Positions 17,629 to 26,819 are shown, counted from the stretch's first letter. The stretch is DNA of 64,000 nt from Pseudomonas sp. BMS12 (GCF_001592875.1 NZ_LSOF01000009.1:1-64000); one strand, 5' to 3'. The notes: a model not told the origin generated them from the sequence alone. Made by a program: numbers and translations.

Positions 17629-17972
17629 TCGAATACATCTCCTTCGCCAATATTCAGTCTGCCGGCCTCGCCGGCGGCCAGCTCGATTACGCTGCGCGCA
17701 CCACGGCAAGCCGACATGCGCCATGGGGCCAGATTGTCCACACGCTTGAGCACCCGCCCACTGGCATCGAGAAACAGCACATCGATGGCATAGCCCATGA
17801 ACCAGCAGTGCACCGCATTGCAGGGCCTCAGCCAGATACCCTGTTGCGGCAGCGGTTGCGGCCGCCCGAGCAACCCGCGGGCCCGGCGCAGCACATCGAA
17901 GGCCGCCAGCAGACACAGCTCGGTCAGCGTGACGCCATCACGGCTAACCCTGGCGCGAACATGTCTGGCCAT
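17616..17972 (-). CDS. DUF192 family protein inside the Tad operon
   Basis: A 118-residue protein starting at 17972, its ATG overlapping the tadC stop. GIWLRPCNAVHCWFMGYAIDVLFLD and the ...VIELAAGE end with ...LNIGEGD are the standard DUF192 motifs (cysteine pair and the H-x-x-x-M-x-x-x-I-D core). DUF192 is a small beta-barrel domain of unknown function, often secreted; here there is no signal peptide. The tight coupling between tadC and tadD shows that it is made with the pilus machinery. Confidence 0.85.
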   Translation of the reverse strand: MARHVRARVSRDGVTLTELCLLAAFDVLRRARGLLGRPQPLPQQGIWLRPCNAVHCWFMGYAIDVLFLDASGRVLKRVDNLAPWRMSACRGARSVIELAAGEAGRLNIGEGDVFECVP

Positions 17973-18850
17973 CAGCCTTGCCCCATGAACTTGACCACGA
18001 TGGGAAACAACAGGATGACGAAGGTCAGCGGGAAGATGAACAGGATCAGCGGAATGATCAGCTTCACCGGTGCCTGCATGGCGGTCTTCTCGGCACGCTG
18101 GAAGCGCTCTTCGAGGCGCTGCTGGGCCTGGATCTGCAGGGTGCCCTTGAGGCTGGAGCCCATCTTCTCGGCCTGTACCACCGCACGCACGAAAGTGCTG
18201 ATGTCCTTGAGGTTGACGCGCTGCTCCATGCGCGTCAGTGCCTCGGCCCGCGGCAGGCCGGAGCGGATATCGCGCAGGACGATGCGGAACTCGTTCTTCA
18301 TCGCGCCGTTGGGCCCCTTGTCCACCGCCTGCTGCAGGGCGCCGAGGAAGTTCAGGCCGGCGTCCACGCACATGGTCAGGTATTCGAGGAACACCGGCAG
18401 GTTGCGCACGATGTCGCGGTCGCGGCGGTTGCGTGTGTCGTTGATCCACAGCTCCGGCAACACCGCGCCGAGACAGAACATCAGCAGCAACACCGACCAC
18501 ATCACCCCGCTCTTGCCGCTGAGCATGGGCATCAGGGCAATCAGCGGCAGCAACAGTGCCAGGGTCACGCACAGGCCGAAGTAATCCTCGGGCGTCAGTA
18601 CATAGAGCGCGCCGGTGCGCTGCAGGCGGTGATCCAGCTTGTCGAGAAACTTGGGCGGCAGCATGGAGCCGAGGAAATACGAGGCCAGCCGCACCAGCGG
18701 CCAGACCGGCTTCATCAGCGGCGGCACCGGGTCCATGTAGGCACGACTTTCGTCCGGCACATAGCGGAAAAGGGCCATGAACACCAGGATGAAGCAGGTC
18801 ACCGCAACGCCCGTGCCGGCACCGCTGAACAAGGCAAGTAGTTCGCTCAT
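17972..18850 (-). CDS. tadC: TadC, inner-membrane platform protein
   Basis: A 292-residue type II secretion F-domain protein. Four to five membrane helices flank the cytoplasmic T2SF domain (RDIVRNLPVFLEYLTMCVDAGL; LRDIRSGLPRAEALTRMEQR; EKMGSSLKGTLQIQAQQRLEERFQRAE). The C-terminus ends in the canonical long hydrophobic helix (KLIIPLILFIFPLTFVILLF). With TadB it forms the rotor-like platform driven by TadA. ATGA overlaps at both ends. Confidence 0.93.
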   Translation of the reverse strand: MSELLALFSGAGTGVAVTCFILVFMALFRYVPDESRAYMDPVPPLMKPVWPLVRLASYFLGSMLPPKFLDKLDHRLQRTGALYVLTPEDYFGLCVTLALLLPLIALMPMLSGKSGVMWSVLLLMFCLGAVLPELWINDTRNRRDRDIVRNLPVFLEYLTMCVDAGLNFLGALQQAVDKGPNGAMKNEFRIVLRDIRSGLPRAEALTRMEQRVNLKDISTFVRAVVQAEKMGSSLKGTLQIQAQQRLEERFQRAEKTAMQAPVKLIIPLILFIFPLTFVILLFPIVVKFMGQG

Positions 18851-19707
18851 CAGGCGTCGATCCGGGTGATTTTCTTGATGAAGGTGAAACCGAGGACTTC
18901 CATCACCACCATCACCGCCAGAACCATCAGGCCCATGCGTGTGGTGTACAGCTGGCTCATGGCCTCGGGCTCGATGGCGCTGAGGATGCCGGCGAGAAAG
19001 ATCGGCAACATGGCCATGAAGATGCCCTGCGCACGTCCCTGCGAGGTCAGGCTGTCGATCTTGCCTTCCATCACCTTCTTGCGCCGCAGAGTGGTGGCCA
19101 TGCCGTTGATGGTCTCGACCAGGTTACCGCCCACCTCACGACTGATACGCACGGCAGAGCTGGCCATGATGAAGCTGGGCAGGGGAATACGCTCCTCCAT
19201 CTTCACCAGGGCATCCTCCAGGGTCACGCCCAGACGCAGCTTCTTCACCAGTAGGCCGAATTCCTGACTCAGCGGGGCCGGCGATTGCTGCACCACGTTC
19301 TCCAGGGCCATGTTCAGGCTGGCGCCGGATTGCAGGCTGCTGGACAGCAACATGAAGGCGTCCGGCAGCTGCTCCTCGAACTTCTGCAGGCGCTTGCGCT
19401 TGAGCATCTTGAACACCATGCCAGGCACGAACAGCGACACCAGTGCCCCGGCGATGGTGATCACGGTGATCTGGAACAGCACATGCAGGAACAGCGGCAC
19501 CAGCACCAACAGCATCAGGTTGAACACGAACAGCTGCTGACCGCTGGCGAAGATGAACATGTCGGCCAGCTCCACCTCGGCGCTGGCGCTGAACTGGCGG
19601 CGATAGAAGCCCAGGTTGGCGAGAATCACCCGGCCGAAGATCAGCGCCAGGCAGAACACGCTCATGGCAATCGACGCCACGCACAGGATGAACAGCAAGC
19701 CGCCCAT
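18850..19707 (-). CDS. tadB: TadB, inner-membrane platform protein
   Basis: A 285-residue T2SF-domain membrane protein, paired with TadC. The conserved cytoplasmic part runs EEQLPDAFMLLSSSLQSGAS to LVKMEERIPLPSFIMASSAV and REVGGNLVETINGMATTLRR. Length is usual for TadB. Its stop overlaps the tadC start and its start is one base after the tadA stop, so TadA, TadB and TadC are translationally coupled. Confidence 0.93.
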   Translation of the reverse strand: MGGLLFILCVASIAMSVFCLALIFGRVILANLGFYRRQFSASAEVELADMFIFASGQQLFVFNLMLLVLVPLFLHVLFQITVITIAGALVSLFVPGMVFKMLKRKRLQKFEEQLPDAFMLLSSSLQSGASLNMALENVVQQSPAPLSQEFGLLVKKLRLGVTLEDALVKMEERIPLPSFIMASSAVRISREVGGNLVETINGMATTLRRKKVMEGKIDSLTSQGRAQGIFMAMLPIFLAGILSAIEPEAMSQLYTTRMGLMVLAVMVVMEVLGFTFIKKITRIDA

Positions 19708-19708
19708 A

Positions 19709-21364
19709 TCAGACCTCCTGATTGGTGCTGAAGATGCTCATATCCACCGGAATGCCTCGGCTACGCAGCTCCTCGTAGAACTCGGGCACCTGGCCGGTGG
19801 CCAGATAGCGTCCCTTGACCCGGCCATTCTGGTCGAACCCCTGCTGACGGAAGCAGAAGATCTCGTTCAACAGGATAGTGCCCTGCTCCATGCCGGTGAC
19901 CTCGGTGATGCTGGTGATGCGTCGCGAGCCGTCGCCGAAGCGGGTCTGCTGCACGATGATGTTGACCGCCGAGGAGATCTGCTCGCGGATTGCCTGCACC
20001 GGCAGGTCCATGCCCGCCATCAGCACCATCACCTCAAGACGGCGCAGCATGTCGCGCGGCGAGTTGGCGTGACCGGTGGTCAGCGAGCCGTCGTGGCCGG
20101 TGTTCATCGCCTGCAGCATGTCCAGCGCCTCGCCACCGCGGCACTCGCCGACCACGATACGGTCGGGGCGCATCCGCAGGCAGTTGCGCACCAGGTCGCG
20201 AATGGTCACCTGGCCCTTGCCCTCCATGTTCGCCGGACGCGACTCCAGCGATACCACGTGCGGCTGCACCAGTTTCAGCTCGGCGGCGTCTTCCACCGTG
20301 ACCACCCGCTCCTCCGACGGAATGAAGTTGGAGAGGATGTTGAGCAAGGTGGTCTTGCCCGAACCGGTACCGCCGGACACCACCACGTTGAGACGCTGCT
20401 CAACCGCCGTGCGCAGGAAGGTCACCATGGGTTCGTTGATCGAGCCGTAGCGGATCAGGTCGTCGGTGGTCAGCTTGTGCTGGGAAAACTTACGGATGGT
20501 CAGGCACGGGCCCTTGAGCGCCAGCGGTGGAATGATGGCGTTGACCCGCGAACCGTCCTTGAGGCGCGCGTCGACCATCGGCGAGCTCTCGTCGATACGC
20601 CGGCCGAGTGGCGAGATGATCCGCTCGATGGTAGCCATCACCGTGGCGTCGGAGCTGAAGTTGACCGTCGTGCGCTCCAGGCAGCCGGCGCGCTCGACAT
20701 AGATGTCGTCGTGACGGTTGACCATGATCTCGGTAACGCTCTCGTCGGCCAGCAGGTCTTCCAGCGGCCCCAGGCCCACCGCCTCGTCCAGCACGATCTT
20801 GCGCAGCACGTCGCAGTCGATGCACTTGGGCAGACGCCCGCGGATCTGCTCCATGATCTCGTCGACCAGCTCCGACAGGCGCGCGCGCACCTCGTCCGGT
20901 GCCATGGTTTCCAGATCCATGCGGCGCAGGTCCATGGAGCGGAACAGTTCGGCATGGATGTACTTGGACCACTCCATGTAGGCGGCCTGGTCGTGGCTCA
21001 CCACGCCGGCGGCCTCTTCCTCGTTGAACGGCAGGTCGCTGTCGGTGGGCGGCATGTCGTCGGTTTCGGCCAGCAGCGGGCGCACCCGCACCAGATAGCC
21101 GCCGATGCCGATCACATCGTCTTCGCCCAGCGGGCCGTAACGCCCTACCAGCTTGCCGTTGACTTCCAGCTCGTAGCCGCGGCTCAAATCCTCGACGAAC
21201 AACCCGGCCAGCGACTGCTCGATGCGGGCATGGATCGGCGCCACGCGCCAGCCGCGCAGACGCAGGATGCAGGTACGCGCCTTACCCAGCTCGCACTGGG
21301 TGGTGGCGCAGGTGAGCTTGTCGACCGGCTGACCGTTGCGGTAGGTGACTTGCAACTCGAACAT
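19709..21364 (-). CDS. tadA: TadA/CpaF secretion ATPase with N-terminal FHA domain
   Basis: A 551-residue protein from the start at 21364 (GGAG ribosome site). Residues ~1-95 form a FHA-like beta-sandwich ([41 protein letters not shown]), then a linker and the CpaF ATPase: GGTGSGKTT near 330, the Asp box VTVEDAAEL, and [17 protein letters not shown] plus [12 protein letters not shown]. It powers Flp pilus assembly at the inner membrane. FHA fusions are known in some CpaF proteins but not the common form; FHA recognises phosphothreonine, suggesting kinase control. No kinase gene is in the window. Confidence 0.93.
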   Translation of the reverse strand: MFELQVTYRNGQPVDKLTCATTQCELGKARTCILRLRGWRVAPIHARIEQSLAGLFVEDLSRGYELEVNGKLVGRYGPLGEDDVIGIGGYLVRVRPLLAETDDMPPTDSDLPFNEEEAAGVVSHDQAAYMEWSKYIHAELFRSMDLRRMDLETMAPDEVRARLSELVDEIMEQIRGRLPKCIDCDVLRKIVLDEAVGLGPLEDLLADESVTEIMVNRHDDIYVERAGCLERTTVNFSSDATVMATIERIISPLGRRIDESSPMVDARLKDGSRVNAIIPPLALKGPCLTIRKFSQHKLTTDDLIRYGSINEPMVTFLRTAVEQRLNVVVSGGTGSGKTTLLNILSNFIPSEERVVTVEDAAELKLVQPHVVSLESRPANMEGKGQVTIRDLVRNCLRMRPDRIVVGECRGGEALDMLQAMNTGHDGSLTTGHANSPRDMLRRLEVMVLMAGMDLPVQAIREQISSAVNIIVQQTRFGDGSRRITSITEVTGMEQGTILLNEIFCFRQQGFDQNGRVKGRYLATGQVPEFYEELRSRGIPVDMSIFSTNQEV

Positions 21365-21374
21365 GCCTAGCTCC

Positions 21375-22865
21375 TCAGTCGAGCAGGCCGGCCTGGGTCG
21401 ACTTCTCAAAGTCCTCCAGCAGGCGTTCGGCGCGATCCAGCTCACGCTGGTTGACGGTAGTACCAGGGCCGCGCATCAGCTCGGGGGTGATGAAGATCAC
21501 CATCTCGCTCTGGCTGCCCTTGAAGCTCTTGTTGCGGAAGAACGCCCCGAGAATTGGGATGTCCTTGAGCCACTTGATGCCTTCGTAGGTGGCCTGGTTG
21601 TCGCGGTTGACCAGGCCGGACAGCACCAGCGTCTCACCCACCCGCAGCTGCACCTCGTTGTCGGTACGGCGGGTCTTGAACGCCGGGTAGTCGCCGACCT
21701 GGTTGGATTTGTCCAGCTGGCTGATTTCGGCCATCACCTGCGCAGCGATGCGGTCCGTACCGTAGATCTGCGGCTTGATGTTGAGGATGATGCCGAACTC
21801 CTTGTACTCCACCGAAGGGCCGTTGACGCTGCTGGTCACCACCGGCACTTCGCCGCCCACGGTCAGCTCGGCATTGCCGCCACTGCGTGCGGACAGGCGC
21901 GGCGAAGCCAGGGTCAGGGCCGAACCGTTGGCCTCCAGCAGGTTGATGCGCGAGGTGATTTCGGTGGCGATACCCCAGTAGCCATTGGTGCCGGTATTTC
22001 CGACGGCATCGTTGAGGTCGTCGAAGGTGCCGCTGTCACTGGGGAACTGGCCGCGGAAGTAGGGGTTGCTGCGCTTGTCCGAGGAGAACACGAAGCTCGG
22101 ACCGTTGATGCTGGTGCTCCAGTTGACGCCCAGCTCCTCCACGTCGTCCTTGGCGAACTCGGTGATGCGCACATCGAAATAGATCATCGGCGCGACGAAT
22201 TCGGACATCGGCTGGGCCAGTACCAGCAGGTCCGGGTAGCGCTCCTGCAGCAGCTTGATGCGTTCCATGTCGATCTCGTTGAGATCGCCATCGACCACGA
22301 TCTGCCGCCCTACCGGCTTGATAGAGATGCCCGGAATCTGCCCGAGCATGGCGCGCACTTCCTCCAGCATCAGCCCGGAGTCGGACTTGGTCGCCGCGCC
22401 GCTCTGCTCTTCGGCCAGTACCAGCACGTTGTCGTAGAATTTCACCGCATCCTTGGCACGGGCCAGGTCCTGAGTGTGCAGCCGGCCTTCCAGCACCACC
22501 TGACGGCCTACGGTGCGAATCTTCAGGCCGGGGATATCCGAGAGCAGCGCACGCAGCTCGCCGATCTGCCGGTAGCCGTTGGCTTTCACCACCACCACGT
22601 CCATCTGCTCGCGGTGGCCATCGGTGAACCAGGCCTGCACCGTAGTTTCGCCCTCGGTTTCGGCGGTCAGCACCATCTCCTGGTTCTTCAACAAGGTGGC
22701 GCCGAGCAGCTCGACGTTACCGACTGCCAGGCGCTCGATGCCCGGCGCTTCCAGTACCCGCACATCACCTTTATAGAGCGTCAGCTGGGCCGGCAGGCTG
22801 TCGGCGGCCTGCGCCAGCGATGCTGCGATCATCCCCAGAAAAGTCATCAACCATCTTGCTTTCAT
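21375..22865 (-). CDS. rcpA: RcpA/CpaC outer-membrane secretin of the Tad pilus
   Basis: A 496-residue protein with a signal peptide (cleaved after S-L-A-Q-A-A, ~residue 20). The mature part has the N-terminal pilus-assembly domain, a BON-like pair (GRQVVLEGRLHTQDLARAKDAV and GRQIVVDGDLNEIDMERI), and a C-terminal secretin domain including EVPVVTSSVNGPSVEYKEFG and VNRDNQATYEGIKWLKDIPI. It forms the channel for the pilus. The gene lies just downstream of cpaB and upstream of FHA-tadA. The start has only a weak ribosome site, though the leader is convincing. Confidence 0.94.
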   Translation of the reverse strand: MKARWLMTFLGMIAASLAQAADSLPAQLTLYKGDVRVLEAPGIERLAVGNVELLGATLLKNQEMVLTAETEGETTVQAWFTDGHREQMDVVVVKANGYRQIGELRALLSDIPGLKIRTVGRQVVLEGRLHTQDLARAKDAVKFYDNVLVLAEEQSGAATKSDSGLMLEEVRAMLGQIPGISIKPVGRQIVVDGDLNEIDMERIKLLQERYPDLLVLAQPMSEFVAPMIYFDVRITEFAKDDVEELGVNWSTSINGPSFVFSSDKRSNPYFRGQFPSDSGTFDDLNDAVGNTGTNGYWGIATEITSRINLLEANGSALTLASPRLSARSGGNAELTVGGEVPVVTSSVNGPSVEYKEFGIILNIKPQIYGTDRIAAQVMAEISQLDKSNQVGDYPAFKTRRTDNEVQLRVGETLVLSGLVNRDNQATYEGIKWLKDIPILGAFFRNKSFKGSQSEMVIFITPELMRGPGTTVNQRELDRAERLLEDFEKSTQAGLLD

Positions 22866-22925
22866 CGTTATTGTCTCGAAGCCTGAATTTTCTTCTTTTG
22901 CGTCGGCCGTGCAGCCACCCGCGCC

Positions 22926-24986
22926 TTATTCCACGCGGATGTTCTGCACCGGGATGATGCCGTTCTTGCCGGTCCCGCCCGGAATGAACTGCACCATGCG
23001 ACTGGCCTGTTGCGCTTCGCCCTCCTGGGAGGCATCACCGGCCGCCAGCGCGGTATCGGCGCTGGACTGGCTCTGCACGCTGGCGCTGACGCCGGAGGCC
23101 ACCACGTTGCCGTTGGCATCGACCACCTTGCCATCCACCAGCTTGCCCACCACCTTGCCGTCGGCGTCATACACGGTGTCGCCCTTGACCGTACCGATGG
23201 CTTTGCCGGAGGCATCGCGCACCACGCGCACGGCATCCTGCTGCACCTCGACCTGAGCGCCGGCGATGGCCTGGCCGTCGTTGCCGACCACCTTGCCGTC
23301 GACCACCCTGCCCACTTCTCGGCCCTGGGCATCGAGCACCTTGTCGCCGACTACGGTGCCAATCACCTTGCCGGAAGCATCGCGCACCACGCGCACGGCG
23401 TCGTCCTTGGGCTTGCCGTTCTCGTCCAGCAGCACCTTGTCGACCTGGCCCAGCACCTTGCCGTCGACACCGACGGCCTTGCCGTCCTTGATCACGCCAA
23501 GCACCTTGCCCGAGGCGTCGACCACCTGGCCGTCGACCACCCGGCCGATGATCTTGCCGTTGGCGTCGCGTACCACTTCGCCCATCTGCCCGACCACCTT
23601 GCCGTTGGCATCCACCAGCGCGGTCTCGACCTTGCCCAGCGAATTGCCCTCAAGGCCGACCGGCTTGCCGTCCTTGATCACGCCAATGACCTTGCCGTCG
23701 GCATCGACCACCTTGCCATTCACTACCCGGCCGATGATCTTGCCGTTGGCATCGCGCACCACCTGCTGCTCGCTGCCACGGGACTTGGCTTCCGGCTGCG
23801 CGTTGGACTTGCTCATGTCCACCACCCGACCGTTGGCATCCAGCGCCGCATTGCGCTCGACCTTGCCCAGCGCTTCGCCCTTGAGGCCAACCGCCTGACC
23901 GTTGCGCACCACGCCGATGACCTTGCCGTCGGCATCCAGCACCTTGCCGTCGACTACCCGGCCGATCACCTTGCCGTCGGCATCGCGCACCACGTCGGCA
24001 CGCTCGCGCACGCGCAGCAGCGGATCGTCGGCAGCCACGTCCTTGACCACCCGGCCGAGCGCCTTGCCATCGAAGGTCACCGGCTTGCCGTCGACTACCT
24101 TGCCGACAATGCGGCCCTGGGCATCGACCACGTTGTCGCCGACGATGCGCCCGACCAGATTGCCGTTGGCATCCAGCACCACATCGGCCTTCTCGGTGGG
24201 TGGCGGCTCCAGCAGGTTGGCCACGGTAATCTGGCCGAGCTTGGCGAAGCTGGTGTCCTTGGGATGACGCAGCACGGCGACCAGATCGCCACTGCGCTCG
24301 GCCAGCTCCACGCGGGCCACCTGCTGCGGGGTGAGCATCAGGCTGACGGTGGAGAAGTTCATGTTGAAACCGTCGGCCGAGTTCTGGTCGTAGAAGGTCT
24401 CGTACTTGCGCCCGCTGGAGTCCTCGCGGCCGGCGGCAACCACCACCACGTTCTCCAGCACGGTCATGACCACGTCGTCGGCCAGATTCGGCTGCTCCTG
24501 CAGGCCGATGTCGGTGGCGGCAAAGCTGCCCAGCAAGTCGACATGGTCACCGGGGCGCAGCAGGCCGTCGAAGGAATTGACCTTGCTGATCTTCACCGTC
24601 TTGGCGCGCTTGCCCAGTTCGACGTTCTCGGAAAAACGGCTGACCGCGCTGCCCTCCACCGAGCTCCAGGCAATCGGCTTACCCTTCTGCAGCGGCGCTT
24701 CGACCATGCGCCCGTCGAGCTTCTTCCAGTCCTGCGCCAGCACCGCGCCGGAGGGCACGAACTGCGCCGGCACTTCCAGCACGGCGACTTTTTCCTTGCC
24801 GATCACCTCGGCCTTGCCCAGGTCCTTGCGCGGCACGATGACCGCTACCTTGCGCTCCACCGGCGGCTTGTAAGCCTCGCGGTACTGCGCTTCCTTGCTC
24901 TTCAAGTACAGCCAGGCCGCCCCGCCCGCCAATGCGCCGCAAATCACCGCGATGATCAGCAACTTGCTCCCCGAAACCGGTTGCAT
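22926..24986 (-). CDS. cpaB: CpaB/RcpC with a long internal repeat array
   Basis: A 686-residue protein; typical CpaB/RcpC is ~270-330. Residues 1-30 are a signal anchor, ~40-260 the SAF/CpaB fold (KVAVIVPRKDLGKAEVIGKE, GLLRPGDHVDLLGSF, LTPQQVARVELAERSGDL). Residues ~267-632 are about twenty copies of a ~16-residue unit (consensus D-A-x-G-K-x-I-G-x-V-V-x-G-K-V-V). A Ser/Gln-rich linker and a C-terminal GGTGKNGIIPV follow. CpaB sits in the periplasm and stabilises or gates the secretin. The array must form a long beta-rich extension. The reading frame is intact throughout, so it is maintained. Confidence 0.88.
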   Translation of the reverse strand: MQPVSGSKLLIIAVICGALAGGAAWLYLKSKEAQYREAYKPPVERKVAVIVPRKDLGKAEVIGKEKVAVLEVPAQFVPSGAVLAQDWKKLDGRMVEAPLQKGKPIAWSSVEGSAVSRFSENVELGKRAKTVKISKVNSFDGLLRPGDHVDLLGSFAATDIGLQEQPNLADDVVMTVLENVVVVAAGREDSSGRKYETFYDQNSADGFNMNFSTVSLMLTPQQVARVELAERSGDLVAVLRHPKDTSFAKLGQITVANLLEPPPTEKADVVLDANGNLVGRIVGDNVVDAQGRIVGKVVDGKPVTFDGKALGRVVKDVAADDPLLRVRERADVVRDADGKVIGRVVDGKVLDADGKVIGVVRNGQAVGLKGEALGKVERNAALDANGRVVDMSKSNAQPEAKSRGSEQQVVRDANGKIIGRVVNGKVVDADGKVIGVIKDGKPVGLEGNSLGKVETALVDANGKVVGQMGEVVRDANGKIIGRVVDGQVVDASGKVLGVIKDGKAVGVDGKVLGQVDKVLLDENGKPKDDAVRVVRDASGKVIGTVVGDKVLDAQGREVGRVVDGKVVGNDGQAIAGAQVEVQQDAVRVVRDASGKAIGTVKGDTVYDADGKVVGKLVDGKVVDANGNVVASGVSASVQSQSSADTALAAGDASQEGEAQQASRMVQFIPGGTGKNGIIPVQNIRVE
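23091..24188 (-). repeat. internal coding repeat array of cpaB (about twenty 16-residue units)
   Basis: Residues 267-632 of CpaB. Key conserved positions are D-A-x-G-K at the turn, then I/V-G-x-V and G-K-V-V. Superimposed is a ~62-residue higher-order repeat: residues 332-408, 409-470 and 471-532 begin alike (VVRDAxGKxIGRVV). DNA identity is high between copies but codons vary, so recent unequal exchange is possible. Confidence 0.9.
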
Positions 24987-25056
24987 ACCCTTTCCCCTAG
25001 CGAATCAAATTCTTTTTCTATGGCCCTGCGGGCCGGTTCTCTTGTTATGCGCGGCC

Positions 25057-26151
25057 TCAGTAGGGGCCGCTCAGTGTCCAGTCGCTTGCACCCTCGGTCA
25101 GAATCCAGCGTCCCTGGCAGCCGCCACTGCCCTGATCCGCGCTGGAGATATAGCCAAGGTTGTTGGTAGGCGACTCGACGATGGCGTTGTTGGTGGTGGT
25201 CACCTGATTGCCGGAGCCGTCGTCCTCGGTCTTGTCGAAACTGACAATCCCGCTGCCGGAATATCCCGTCAGCGTTAGCTCGTTATTGACCCAGTCCAGG
25301 CTGCGCACGATGCAGCGCGAATATCCATCCCAGTTGGCGATGGTGGACGACTGGCTGAGCACCATCTGCACCAACTCGCCATCCGGTACCTTGGCTATCG
25401 AGTAGGTCTCACCGGAGACCTGCACCTTGGACATGGAGTAGATGTAGCCATCCACCTCGTAACCGAAGGTACTGGCGTTACCGCTGCTGTCGAGCACCTG
25501 CACTGGGCGTGTATCGGCCACTACCGCACTGCTTGGCACCTTGCTGGTCAGCTCGCCCTTGAGCGGCTCGTAGTACTTGCCATTGACCTCGTAACCGAAG
25601 CCCACCACGTTGCCATTGACCACAAAAGCCTTTAGTGCCAAGGCATTGCCTTCATCGTCGACATACACGCTCCCAGTACTCACACCGGTAATGGTTTCAC
25701 CGTTGATCACGGCAACCTGCTGGCCGGTTTCCTCATCGTATTCGTAGGTACCAATGGAGTTGCCGTTGAGGTCATAGATGGTGGTGCCGTTGACCGTACC
25801 GATCACATTGCCTTGGGAGTCGTACACGTAGTTGACCTTGTTCAGGGTTTCGGCCAACTCTGGCGTATCGTCATCCACGCCGCCGTCACCCGGAATACCA
25901 TCGTCATCCTCCACTGCGGCATCGTCGGACGGCGGCGCGGCAACCTTGATATCGCCGTAATCCTGGATATCGCCGATGGCTGCCGAGTAGCCTTCGTAGT
26001 TGTTATGCAAGGCGTCGAGCATGGTCGGGATGCAGCCCTTGCTACTACCTGCCGGCTCGCAGGGAGCCAAGGTCAGCGCGGCGACCAAGGTGCCACCGAT
26101 ACCCAGCGCCACCAGGTATTCGGTCATCGCCTGCCCGCGCTGCCTCTTCAT
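25057..26151 (-). CDS. Tad pseudopilin with CpaB-like repeats
   Basis: A 364-residue protein with a class IVc pseudopilin start (R-G-Q-A-M-T-E-Y-L-V, then a hydrophobic helix to residue ~28). Two cysteines near 31 and 40, an acidic linker (residues ~75-100), and then repeats of the type VYDSQGNVIGTVNGTTIYDL from residue ~108 to ~235, the same kind as in CpaB. The C-terminal part (~240-364) is not recognised and has further cysteines. Its start overlaps the upstream stop (ATGA) and cpaB follows 70 bases after its stop. I infer a minor pilin or adhesin that contacts CpaB. Confidence 0.75.
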   Translation of the reverse strand: MKRQRGQAMTEYLVALGIGGTLVAALTLAPCEPAGSSKGCIPTMLDALHNNYEGYSAAIGDIQDYGDIKVAAPPSDDAAVEDDDGIPGDGGVDDDTPELAETLNKVNYVYDSQGNVIGTVNGTTIYDLNGNSIGTYEYDEETGQQVAVINGETITGVSTGSVYVDDEGNALALKAFVVNGNVVGFGYEVNGKYYEPLKGELTSKVPSSAVVADTRPVQVLDSSGNASTFGYEVDGYIYSMSKVQVSGETYSIAKVPDGELVQMVLSQSSTIANWDGYSRCIVRSLDWVNNELTLTGYSGSGIVSFDKTEDDGSGNQVTTTNNAIVESPTNNLGYISSADQGSGGCQGRWILTEGASDWTLSGPY

Positions 26152-26819
26152 CAGCGGTCCATCCGATTGAGCAGAATCTGGGTCTGTTCGCCCTCGGTAC
26201 GCATAAACACTACCGAAAGCTGTTCGAGCCCTTTGCTGTAGATCAGCGTTGCGTTGTTCTGCGCGAAGGCGCGGCGGCTAAGCTGCCAGCCGGCACGCAC
26301 CATCTCGGTCTGGTACCAACTGACGGCGCCACTCATTTCCTGCGGATACAGCAGCATCACCAGTTGCCCATCGCGGTGCTCGTCCTGGCTCTGCATATCA
26401 GTCACCACCACAGCATCCGGCGGCATCGGCACACCAGCCCCCAGTGGCCGCGCCACCAACTCCTTGTCCGGAGGATTGACCAGCATCAGCCGCCCGGTGG
26501 TCTGCGCCTGCTGGATACGCGCCTGAACCATCATCATGCAGTCATCGTTGATGTGCATGACCTGCTGCCAAGCGCCGAATTCGGTGAAATCCACCACCCC
26601 GGCCCAGCGATCAGCATAGAAATCGAGCACCGCCTGCAAACTCGCGTCTACACGGAAACCCTTTACGCTCATCGGCGTATTGTTCCATTGCATGGCTTCG
26701 GCCACGGTGGCCAGTTGCATGCCATCCATCTGTGGAAAGTCATCGAAATCGCAGTCACCTCGTGCGATCAGAGGCAGCACGCTAAGGCAAAGCAGCAGAG
26801 CAGAACAGGTCTTATTCAT
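26151..26819 (-). CDS. periplasmic protein of unknown function in the Tad operon
   Basis: A 222-residue protein from the start at 26819, with a signal peptide (MNKTCSALLLCLSVLPLIARG, cleaved near residue 21). The mature region has a D-C-D-F-D-D-F-P start and a MSVKGFRVDASLQAVLDFYADRWAG segment followed later by AVSWYQTEMVRAGWQLSRR, two similar alpha-beta modules of the kind seen in secretin-associated or DUF4124-like periplasmic proteins; I cannot name the family. It overlaps the upstream tadE-like gene by eight bases and the downstream pseudopilin by four, so it belongs to the operon. Confidence 0.7.
   Translation of the reverse strand: MNKTCSALLLCLSVLPLIARGDCDFDDFPQMDGMQLATVAEAMQWNNTPMSVKGFRVDASLQAVLDFYADRWAGVVDFTEFGAWQQVMHINDDCMMMVQARIQQAQTTGRLMLVNPPDKELVARPLGAGVPMPPDAVVVTDMQSQDEHRDGQLVMLLYPQEMSGAVSWYQTEMVRAGWQLSRRAFAQNNATLIYSKGLEQLSVVFMRTEGEQTQILLNRMDR

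Noticed and set aside
19616..22886. Long plus-strand frames opposite tadA and rcpA
   Set aside because: High GC keeps the antisense frame open; the minus-strand proteins have clear family motifs.
22926..24986. CpaB repeats as an assembly artefact or CRISPR-like array
   Set aside because: The repeats vary in codon and residue while the frame stays intact, and there are no spacers of constant length.
23010..25169. A 719-residue plus-strand frame opposite cpaB
   Set aside because: It is the antisense shadow of the repeat array; His/Leu/Ala-rich text and lack of a ribosome site show it is not a gene.
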